A stretch of 64,000 nucleotides of DNA from Nitrospirillum iridis (GTDB lineage: Bacteria; Pseudomonadota; Alphaproteobacteria; Azospirillales; Azospirillaceae), in assembly GCF_014205765.1 (NCBI RefSeq), contig NZ_JACIIZ010000018.1, positions 62,001-126,000 of the forward strand, read 5' to 3'. The notes beneath the pieces are model-generated. The model saw only the letters and a list, made by a program, of their open reading frames with translations. It did no database searches and was not told the origin of the DNA. The position numbers were made by a program, and so were the translations under genes. Below are positions 8,075 to 15,663 of this stretch, piece by piece; the first letter of the stretch is position 1; each line of letters opens with the position of its first letter.

Positions 8075-10882
8075 TTGGCTTCTGGTAAGATTTGGCTGGC
8101 GGCCGCGCTGGCTTCCGGCTGCGCCCTGTCCGCCCTGGTGGCGCCCGTCTTCGCGCCGTCGCCTGCCTATGCGGCCGATACTCCGGCCAAGGCGATTCCC
8201 GCCGGCAAGTCGTCCGCCCCGGCGTCGGTCGCCCCGGCCTCGGTCACAAGTGTCGAGGGCATCACCGAATACCGCCTGGCCAACGGCCTGCGCGTGCTGC
8301 TGTTCCCCAGCGAGGCCAAATCCACCATCACCGTCAACGTCGTCTACCGCGTCGGTTCCCGCATGGAAAGCTATGGCGAGACGGGCATGGCCCACCTGCT
8401 GGAACACCTGATGTTCAAGGGCACGCCCAACCATAAGGGCATCCCGCAGGAAACCCAGAAACGGGGATTCCAGAACAACGCGACCACGGCGGAAGACCGC
8501 ACGAACTATTACGAGACCTTCGACGCCCGCCAGGATTATCTGGACTGGGCGCTGGGCCTGGAGGCCGACCGCATGGTCAACTCCTTCATCGCGCGCGCCG
8601 ATCTCGACAGCGAGATGACGGTGGTGCGCAATGAGATGGAGATGCGGGAGAACAACGCCGTCGGCATCCTGATGGAGCGCATGCACTCCACGGCCTATCT
8701 CTGGCATCACTACGGCCATTCCACCATCGGTGCCCGGTCTGACGTGGAGAATGTGGACATCGGCCACCTGCAGGCTTTCTACCACCGCTATTACCGGCCG
8801 GATAACGCCACCCTGGTCATCGCCGGCAAGTTCGACCCGGCCAAGGCGCTGGCCAGCGTGCAGGCGACCTTCGGCAAGCTGAAGAACCCGGCCGGGGTCC
8901 TGCCGCCGGAATACACGGTGGAACCGGCGCAGGATGGGGAACGGTCCGTCACCCTGCGCCGGGTGGGCGACACGGGGTATGAGGGCCTAGCCTATCACAT
9001 CCCCGCCGCCACCCATCCCGACAGCGCCGCGCTGTCGGTTCTGTCCTTCATCCTGGGCAGCGTCCCGTCGGGCCGCCTGCACAAGGCGCTGGTGGAACAG
9101 AAGCTGGCCACCGCCGTTTCGGCCTCCGCGGAAAAGCGGCTGGATCCCGGCCTCGCCCTGGTGCTGGCGGAGGTGCCCAAGGGCGGGGACGCCGCCAAGG
9201 TGCTGGAGGTCATGACCGGCATCGTGGAGGGCGTGCACGACCACCCCATCACCGATGAGGAGGTCGACCGGGCCAAGACCCGCATCATGAAGAATTACGA
9301 CCAGCTGATGGACAATCCCAACGGGGTGGCCCTGACGCTGACCGACAGCATCGCCCAGGGCGACTGGCGGCTGATGTTCTTGAATCGCGACCGCATCGCC
9401 GCCGTGACGGCGGCGGACGTTCAGCGGGTGGCCGAAGCCTATTTCCGGGCGGCCAACCGCACGGTGGGGCACTACATCCCCACCGCCCAGCCCGAACGGG
9501 TGGACATTCCGACGGCACCCGCCGCCGCGACCCTGGTGCAGGCATACAAGGGCCGGGAACAGGCGGTGGCCGACACCCTGTTCGACGCCACCCCGGCCAA
9601 TATCGAGGCGCACACCCAGCGCCTGGATTTGGCGGACGGCGGCAAGCTGGCCCTGCTGGCCAAGCCGGCGCGCGGCCAGGCGGTGAACGTGCTGGTGCGC
9701 CTGCGCTATGGCGATGACGCCAGTCTGACGGGCAAGGACGCGGCGGGCGAGGCGGTGGCCAACCTGCTGACCAAGGGAACGGTCAAGCATAGCCGTCAGC
9801 AGATCGCCGACATGCTGGACAAGATGAAGGCCAGCCTGGGTGTCTCATCCGGAACCCAGCTGGTCAGCGTGGCGGTGCGGACCGACCGGGCGCACATCAA
9901 CGACGTCATGGGCCTGGTTGGGGAAATCCTGCGCGAACCCAGCTTCCCCGCCGATGAGTTTGAACAGTGGCGCGCCGCCACCATTGCCGACCTGGAATCG
10001 TCCAAGACCGATCCGCAGGCGCTGGCGACCAACGCCTTCGACCGGGCCTTCGACACCACCCAGCCCGATCACCCCGGCCATATCGACTCGGTTGACGATT
10101 GGATCGCCAAGGTCCGGGCGCTGACGCTGGATGAGGTCAAGGCCTTTCACCGCGCCTTCTACGGCGCCCGGTCAGCGCAGGTGGCCGTGGTCGGCGACTT
10201 CGATGCCGCCACCATGCCGCAACTGGTGCAGGGGGCGCTGGGCGGATTCGTGGCGCCGCAGGCCTATAGCCGCATTCCCGAGACGCTGGCCCCGATCGCC
10301 GGACTGGACCAGGTGATCGAGACCCCGGACAAGGCCAACGCCATCCTGCTGGCGGGCCTGCCCCTGGCCCTCAACGAGGATGATCCGGAGTATCCCGCCC
10401 TGCTGATGGCCAACCGCATCCTGGGCGGCAGCACCCTCCACTCCCGCCTGGGCGATCGCGTCCGTCAGAAGGAAGGCCTGTCCTATGGCGCCGGGTCAGC
10501 CTTGTCGGTGGGCTCCATCGACCCTGTCGGCCGCCTGACCCTGCAGGCCATCGCCGCCCCGCAGAACGTGGCGAAAGTGAAGGCCGCGTTCGGCGAGGAG
10601 GTGGCTCGGCTGATCCGCGACGGCGTCACCGATCAGGAACTGGCGGAAGCCAAAAGCGGTTTCCTGGATCAGGTCCACATGGGGCGCACGGATGACGGCC
10701 GCTTGGCCAGCATGTTGGCGGGCAACCTCTATCTGGGCAGGACCATGGCCTGGTCGACGGAGATGGAGGCCAAGGTCAAGGCTTTGACGCCGGCGCAGGT
10801 GACGGCGGCGCTGCGGGCCCGTATAGACCCGGCCAAGCTGTCGTATTTCCGTGCGGGGGACTTCGCCAAAGTCACCAACTGA
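8075..10882 (+). CDS. Secreted M16 family zinc metalloprotease (tandem M16 domains)
   Basis: A 935-residue pitrilysin/insulinase-type protease made of two M16 halves. The N-terminal half has the inverted zinc motif HLLEH (His107, Glu110, His111) and a downstream glutamate in the RNEMEMRENN region. The second half lacks HxxEH, as is usual in tandem M16 proteins, but keeps the RQKEGLSYGAGSAL substrate-cleft motif. The signal peptide ends near AYAAD, so the enzyme acts in the periplasm. The TTG at 8075 is preferred because AGAGAGGG lies 6 nt upstream; an in-frame GTG at 8054 would add seven residues but has no ribosome-binding site. Peptide substrates are unknown. Confidence 0.92.
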   Translation: MASGKIWLAAALASGCALSALVAPVFAPSPAYAADTPAKAIPAGKSSAPASVAPASVTSVEGITEYRLANGLRVLLFPSEAKSTITVNVVYRVGSRMESYGETGMAHLLEHLMFKGTPNHKGIPQETQKRGFQNNATTAEDRTNYYETFDARQDYLDWALGLEADRMVNSFIARADLDSEMTVVRNEMEMRENNAVGILMERMHSTAYLWHHYGHSTIGARSDVENVDIGHLQAFYHRYYRPDNATLVIAGKFDPAKALASVQATFGKLKNPAGVLPPEYTVEPAQDGERSVTLRRVGDTGYEGLAYHIPAATHPDSAALSVLSFILGSVPSGRLHKALVEQKLATAVSASAEKRLDPGLALVLAEVPKGGDAAKVLEVMTGIVEGVHDHPITDEEVDRAKTRIMKNYDQLMDNPNGVALTLTDSIAQGDWRLMFLNRDRIAAVTAADVQRVAEAYFRAANRTVGHYIPTAQPERVDIPTAPAAATLVQAYKGREQAVADTLFDATPANIEAHTQRLDLADGGKLALLAKPARGQAVNVLVRLRYGDDASLTGKDAAGEAVANLLTKGTVKHSRQQIADMLDKMKASLGVSSGTQLVSVAVRTDRAHINDVMGLVGEILREPSFPADEFEQWRAATIADLESSKTDPQALATNAFDRAFDTTQPDHPGHIDSVDDWIAKVRALTLDEVKAFHRAFYGARSAQVAVVGDFDAATMPQLVQGALGGFVAPQAYSRIPETLAPIAGLDQVIETPDKANAILLAGLPLALNEDDPEYPALLMANRILGGSTLHSRLGDRVRQKEGLSYGAGSALSVGSIDPVGRLTLQAIAAPQNVAKVKAAFGEEVARLIRDGVTDQELAEAKSGFLDQVHMGRTDDGRLASMLAGNLYLGRTMAWSTEMEAKVKALTPAQVTAALRARIDPAKLSYFRAGDFAKVTN

Positions 10883-10883
10883 G

Positions 10884-10916
10884 ATGCGCTCCGTCGGCGG
10901 GGGCACGCGAGCGCAT
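10884..10916 (+). terminator. Hairpin after the M16 protease
   Basis: ATGCGCTC at 10884-10891 pairs perfectly with GAGCGCAT at 10909-10916. It starts just after the stop codon and has no T-run, so it is a weak terminator candidate. Confidence 0.35.
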
Positions 10917-11062
10917 AGGGCATACCTCTCTCTGGTCAGGGGCGCCGTGGCGCGGTAGCTTGGCGACCTCTCGGAGAGGGGGCCTTTCCCGCCTGACGAG
11001 TCAAGCGGGGTTCGTGAAGCGCGCCTGTGCCGGCGGCCGCTCTCTGGCGAAGGGATGAAGAC

Positions 11063-13399
11063 GTGGCGGATGGCGAGGATGTCGGCCCCCGCGAGGGCCT
11101 GGCGGTGGGACGGGGGACGGCGGCCGCGATGGCGGCGCCCTCTGGCCTGCGCGCCCGCTTCGCCGCCAGGGGCGGACCGCGGGCCGCCCGTCCGTCCCTG
11201 GGGGTCCGCGGGCGGTTGCTGCTGGCGGCCGTCACCTTGTTGTTGCCGCCCCTTTTGGGGGGCGCCCTGCTGCTGGGGGGCGCCTATGTCCGCGAGCGAC
11301 GGGTCGCCGAACGGCACCTGGACGAGACCGCGCACATGCTGGCCCTGGCGGTGGACCAGCAATTGGGACAGAGCCAGGCCTACCTCAAGGCGCTGATCGC
11401 TTCCCCCGCCCTGGCTGTTGGCGACTTGGCGACGCTGGAGGCGCAGGCCAGGGCGATCGATCTGCCCAAGGGGTATTGGTTCCGCCTGGCCGCTGCCAGC
11501 GACGGCCGGGTTCTGATGAACACGGCGCTGCCGCCGGGAACGCCGCTCAGCGGCGGCCAATTGGGTCCGAATCTGCGGGCCACGCTTGAATCAGGGCATG
11601 GCCGGGTGGGCACGCTGTTCAACAGCGCCCTCACCAATCAGCAGGCCATCGCCTTGCATGAGCCGGTGTTCCGGGACGGCGCGCCCGTTTACATCCTCTC
11701 CCTGATCATGCCATCCACCGAATTCACCCAGCTGTTGACGGACCAGCAATTGCGGGCCGGCTGGATCGGCGGAATCGTCGACCGGTCAGGCGTCATCATC
11801 GCCCGGACCCGGGATCCTGACCGCTATGTCGGCCAGAAGGCGCCGCCGGAATTCATCGACGCTTACGCCAGGATGGCGTCGGGCCGTATGCCGGGGGTGT
11901 CGCTGGAAGGCCTGGCCATGATCGTGTCCTTCCGCAAGACACCCAGCCAGGACCTGGTCGTGGCGGTGGCGGCCCCCCGCGACGAGTTGGGGCGCGAGGC
12001 TTGGCATGGCCTGCTGTTCGCCTTGACCGGTGCGGTGGCCCTGTTGGCGCTGGCCATGGGCCTGGCCCTGCGGCTGGCCCGGGGCATCACCTACCCTGTG
12101 GAGCAACTGGCCGCCCGCGCCGCCATCCTGGGCCGGGGGGAGGCGGTTCCGGCCGATAGCCTGGGATTGGCCGAGGCTGACGCCGTGGCGCTGGTGCTGG
12201 CGGATGCCGGGCATCGTCTGGCCCGGTCCAGCGCGGAGCAGGAGGAAAAGGTGCGGGCCGCGGTGGCGGAGGCGGAGAGTGCCAACACAGCCCTCTTCCA
12301 GGCCCACCGGATGGAGGCCGTCGGGCGCCTGACCGGGGGAATCGCCCATGATTTCAACAACCTGCTGCAGGCGGTTTCCGGTTGCCTCGACATGCTGTTG
12401 CGCCGGGCGGCGGATGATCGCAGCCGGGACCTGATCCGCGCCGGCATGCAGGCGGTCGACCGGGGCGCCGGTCTGACGCGGCAGCTCATGGCATTCGCCC
12501 GGCGCCAGGCGCTGCGGCCGGAACCGGTGGACGTGGCGGAACTGGTGCGGGGCATGCGCCAGCTGCTTATGCATGCGCTGCGTGCCGATATCGGTCTGGA
12601 GATGGCGTTGCCCCAAGGTCTTTGGCCCGCCATGGCGGATTCCGCCCAACTGGAGTTGGCGCTGCTGAACGTGGCGGTCAACGCGCGCGACGCCATGCCC
12701 CAAGGGGGCGTTCTGCGCTTCGTGGCGGAGAATGTGCACCTGACCCCCCAATACACGGAGGAGGGACTGAAGGGCCAGTTTGTGCGGTTGGCCATCACCG
12801 ACACCGGGTCCGGCATCGATCCCGCCGTTTTGCCGCATGTGTTCGAACCGTTCTTCACCACCAAGGAGGTGGGTAAGGGATCCGGCCTCGGACTGTCGCA
12901 GGTCTACGGTTTCGCCCGCCAGTCGGGGGGGACCGTCCACCTTGACAGCGTGCCGGGGGTGGGAACCACGGTCACCCTGTTCCTGCCCCGATCCGCGACC
13001 GAAGCCCGCCGCCCGGTGGTGGTGCTGGAACCGCGTCCGGTCGACCGGGCGGAGACGCGGACCGTGCTGGTGGTGGAGGATGACGCCACCGTGGCCGCGA
13101 CCGTGGCCGCCAGCCTGAAGGAGAGGGGGTTCACCGTGCTTCAGGCGTCGCGCGCCGACCAGGCCCTAGCCCTGCTGCAGGATGGCGACGTCATCGACGT
13201 GCTGTTTTCCGATATCGTCATGCCCGGGGGCATGAACGGGGTGGAACTGGCCAAGGTGGCGCGCCTGCTGCGGCCCGACCTGGCCGTCCTGTTGACGACG
13301 GGATACGCGGAAAACCTGCCCCCGCTGGAGGGGCTGCGGCTGCTGTCCAAGCCGTATCGCATGGAGCAGCTGCTGGAGGCGCTGGACACCCTGCGCTGA
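11063..13399 (+). CDS. Hybrid sensor histidine kinase with periplasmic dCache-like sensor
   Basis: A 778-residue membrane kinase. TM1 is at about 45-67, followed by a periplasmic Cache-like sensor to about 310, TM2 (GLLFALTGAVALLALAMGLAL) and a HAMP-like stretch. HisKA has its phospho-acceptor in GIAHDFNNLL (His429). The HATPase domain shows the N box NVAVNARDAMP and the G boxes DTGSGID and GKGSGLGLSQVYGF. A C-terminal receiver domain has Asp717 (LFSDIVMPG) and the conserved Lys in LLSKPYR. The GTG at 11063 is chosen because AAGGGA sits 7 nt upstream; a GTG at 11027 would add 12 codons without that signal. The GIAHDFNN type often works with an unlinked response regulator. The stimulus is unknown. 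Confidence 0.9.
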   Translation: MADGEDVGPREGLAVGRGTAAAMAAPSGLRARFAARGGPRAARPSLGVRGRLLLAAVTLLLPPLLGGALLLGGAYVRERRVAERHLDETAHMLALAVDQQLGQSQAYLKALIASPALAVGDLATLEAQARAIDLPKGYWFRLAAASDGRVLMNTALPPGTPLSGGQLGPNLRATLESGHGRVGTLFNSALTNQQAIALHEPVFRDGAPVYILSLIMPSTEFTQLLTDQQLRAGWIGGIVDRSGVIIARTRDPDRYVGQKAPPEFIDAYARMASGRMPGVSLEGLAMIVSFRKTPSQDLVVAVAAPRDELGREAWHGLLFALTGAVALLALAMGLALRLARGITYPVEQLAARAAILGRGEAVPADSLGLAEADAVALVLADAGHRLARSSAEQEEKVRAAVAEAESANTALFQAHRMEAVGRLTGGIAHDFNNLLQAVSGCLDMLLRRAADDRSRDLIRAGMQAVDRGAGLTRQLMAFARRQALRPEPVDVAELVRGMRQLLMHALRADIGLEMALPQGLWPAMADSAQLELALLNVAVNARDAMPQGGVLRFVAENVHLTPQYTEEGLKGQFVRLAITDTGSGIDPAVLPHVFEPFFTTKEVGKGSGLGLSQVYGFARQSGGTVHLDSVPGVGTTVTLFLPRSATEARRPVVVLEPRPVDRAETRTVLVVEDDATVAATVAASLKERGFTVLQASRADQALALLQDGDVIDVLFSDIVMPGGMNGVELAKVARLLRPDLAVLLTTGYAENLPPLEGLRLLSKPYRMEQLLEALDTLR

Positions 13400-13608
13400 C
13401 GGGTCAGCCATTCGTCCCGCGCGTATTTTCCGCCCGGCTTTTCCAGGCGGCTTTCAGCTTCCATTAACCCGCGCCGGCCATACTGGCCCAGGCGGCGCGA
13501 TCCCGCCTTTCGGAAGGACCGGCCCGGCGGCCGTTCGCCGCAGACCGGCGGCGTGGCCGCATACGGCTCCGGCCCACCTGGTTTTCCTGGTCGCGAGCGA
13601 AAGGTCCC

Positions 13609-14904
13609 ATGTTCGGCGCCCAGCTGCCCCAGATCCTGGATGATCACGAACGCTGGCTGGCGGCGGCACCTGGCGGCCGGCGGGCCAATCTGGCGATGCA
13701 TGTCCTGCGCGGTATCGACCTGTCGCGCCGTAACCTGACGCGGGCCCTGATGGCGGGGGCGGACCTTTCCACCGCCACCCTCGTTGGCTGCCGGCTGGAA
13801 GGTGCTGATCTCCATGGGGCCGATCTTTCCGGTGCCGATTTGACCCAAGCCTGCCTTGTCGCGGCGGATCTGCGCGGTTCCAATCTCCGGGGGGCGCGGC
13901 TGGACCGGACGGACCTTCGCGGCGCGGACCTGCGTTCCAGCGACATGCTGATGCCGGTGCCGATGAAGGCGGCGGGCGAGGCGCCTTCCGGCCGTGACAT
14001 CGTTTTCCGCCAGGCCCGCCTGGGGCGGGCGCTGCTGGTGGGTGCGCGCCTGTCGGGGGTGGTCATGCGGGAATGCGACGTCACGGGCGCCGCCCTGCGC
14101 GGCGCTGACCTGAAGGGGGCCGATCTCGGCGGCTCCGTCCTGCGGGATGTGGACTTCACGGGCGCTGATCTCAGCCAGGCCGATCTGACGGCCACGCGAC
14201 TGAGCGGCGCGTCGCTGGTGGGCACCCGCCTGAACGACGCCTGCTTCGCCGGCGCCGATCTGGTGGGGGTGGACCTGGAGCACTGCGATTTCAGCGGCGC
14301 CCTGCTGGACGAGGCACGCTTTTCCCAGCCCCTCGATTCGCTGGCGCTGGACATGCGTCATCGGGTCCATGAACACGAACGCTGGATCGATAGTGGCGGC
14401 ACCCGGGGGGCCCGGGCGGAGCTGGAGGCGGCCAATCTTGAGGGGGCCGACCTGCGGGGGGTGCGTCTGTCCGGCGCCGCCCTGCGGGGGGCCCGGCTGC
14501 GCGGCGTCCTTCTGGCCGGGGCCGATCTGACCCTGGCCGACTTGTCCGGGGCGGACCTGACGGACGCCAGCCTGCGCGGCGCCGTCCTGCGGGGGGCGGC
14601 GTTGGGGCATGCGCGCCTGATGGGGGCCGATTTGGCGGACGCCCGCCTCGACCCGGCGGATATCCTGCGGCCGGATGGCCATCCCAGCGGCCGCTCCTGG
14701 CCAGCGGATCTTTCCGGCGCGGACCTGACCCGGGCCAGCTTGTGGCGCGCCCAACTGCAGTATGCCAATTTCACCGGCGCCGATCTCAGAGACGCCGATC
14801 TGGGGCAAGCGGACGCGACCGGTGTGCGCTTCGCCCAAGCCCGCCTGGAGGGGGCTATCGGCCTTGACCGCCTAACGGCCCCGGCGTCGGCCCAGGCCGG
14901 CTGA
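13609..14904 (+). CDS. Pentapeptide-repeat protein with two HxxW caps
   Basis: A 431-residue protein dominated by A(D/N)LxX pentapeptide repeats, which fold as a right-handed quadrilateral beta-helix. There are two repeat blocks. Each is introduced by the same cap: HERW at residues 13-16 and again at 256-259, each followed by a glycine-arginine stretch leading into the first repeat. This suggests an internal duplication of a cap-plus-helix module. A non-repeat insertion at about 116-135 (LMPVPMKAAGEAPSGRDIV) interrupts block one. There is no signal peptide, so it is probably cytoplasmic. Function is unknown; some pentapeptide proteins mimic DNA or bind partner proteins. The start has AAAGG upstream. 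Confidence 0.88.
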   Translation: MFGAQLPQILDDHERWLAAAPGGRRANLAMHVLRGIDLSRRNLTRALMAGADLSTATLVGCRLEGADLHGADLSGADLTQACLVAADLRGSNLRGARLDRTDLRGADLRSSDMLMPVPMKAAGEAPSGRDIVFRQARLGRALLVGARLSGVVMRECDVTGAALRGADLKGADLGGSVLRDVDFTGADLSQADLTATRLSGASLVGTRLNDACFAGADLVGVDLEHCDFSGALLDEARFSQPLDSLALDMRHRVHEHERWIDSGGTRGARAELEAANLEGADLRGVRLSGAALRGARLRGVLLAGADLTLADLSGADLTDASLRGAVLRGAALGHARLMGADLADARLDPADILRPDGHPSGRSWPADLSGADLTRASLWRAQLQYANFTGADLRDADLGQADATGVRFAQARLEGAIGLDRLTAPASAQAG

Positions 14905-15092
14905 TCCAGTTCCCGCCTCCCCGCCGGTGGCGGCCTCGGTCCCTTGTCATAGTGTAGCCGGGGCGTGGCCAGTACCCTTGGCCGGCATCACTCATCCAAA
15001 CCGCATAGGCCGAATTAATGGGCGCTAAACGAAGCGTCTTTGATTACGGTCCCTCTATCAAGATGTCCTTGGGAAGCGGGTGGGAGCGGTAG

Positions 15093-15350
15093 ATGAACGA
15101 TCGGCTGAAGCCGGAATTGCGCGAACTGGCGGTTAAGATCGCGACATCGTATGCCCGGTCCAATACCGTTACCGTCGAGGCGCTTCCTTCGGTCATCGTC
15201 ATGGCCTATCAGGCGCTTGAGGCCTGTATCGCGCCTCCGCCCCCGCCGCCGGCCGAGCCGCCAAAGCGTGGGCGCCGGGGCGGCAAGGTGGTGGCCAAGG
15301 CCGCCGTTCGCGGTCGTGGCAAGTCCGTTGGTCGCCAATCCGCGTCTTGA
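15093..15350 (+). CDS. Small MucR-like protein without zinc finger, basic tail
   Basis: An 85-residue protein. Residues 1-48 resemble the N-terminal oligomerisation half of the MucR/Ros family (ELRELAVKIATSYARSN followed by VEALPSVIVMAYQALEA). The C2H2-like zinc finger that normally follows is missing. Instead there is a run of prolines (about 49-57) and a tail rich in Lys, Arg and Gly (KRGRRGGK, RGRGKS) that resembles AT-hook DNA-binding tails. MucR proteins act as H-NS-like gene silencers. This one could be an independent DNA-binding variant or a partner that modulates full-length MucR. The ATG at 15093 has a GGGAGCGG purine run upstream. The family resemblance is clear; the function is inferred. 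Confidence 0.7.
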   Translation: MNDRLKPELRELAVKIATSYARSNTVTVEALPSVIVMAYQALEACIAPPPPPPAEPPKRGRRGGKVVAKAAVRGRGKSVGRQSAS

Positions 15351-15663
15351 GGCCCGCTCCCTGGGGCGCCGATAAGCCGCCCCATCCGATGCGTCCGTCC
15401 TGAATCGCGCAGGGAATCGTGAGCGGCTGGATTGGTCGTTCCCCATCATGTACAGTGGCTGTGACACCCTGGGAACATTGGTTTCCTGCGGGTGTTTAGC
15501 CCGGACTCACCGATACCGCTACCATATGGCGTCATCGGTGGGCCGATATGGGGGAATGTCAATCAAACGGCATAAAGGTGCCGGCGCGTCGATTCATGGC
15601 TGTGATCAGCGGTTCCAAACGAATGCAAGCCGTCACCGCCCGTCGCCTTGATCTCGGGCGGCC
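15351..15663. other. Intergenic region before the hybrid kinase
   Basis: A 313-bp stretch without a supported gene. A 67-codon frame at 15448-15651 has no family resemblance and is full of His, Arg and Cys, as expected of chance frames. A 7-bp inverted repeat (CACCGAT near 15509, ATCGGTG near 15535) lies in it. The promoter of the downstream kinase is presumably here, but I could not identify it. Confidence 0.5.

Noticed and set aside
15448-15651. A 67-codon frame upstream of the hybrid kinase
   Set aside because: No family resemblance and a chance-like composition. I kept the stretch as intergenic.
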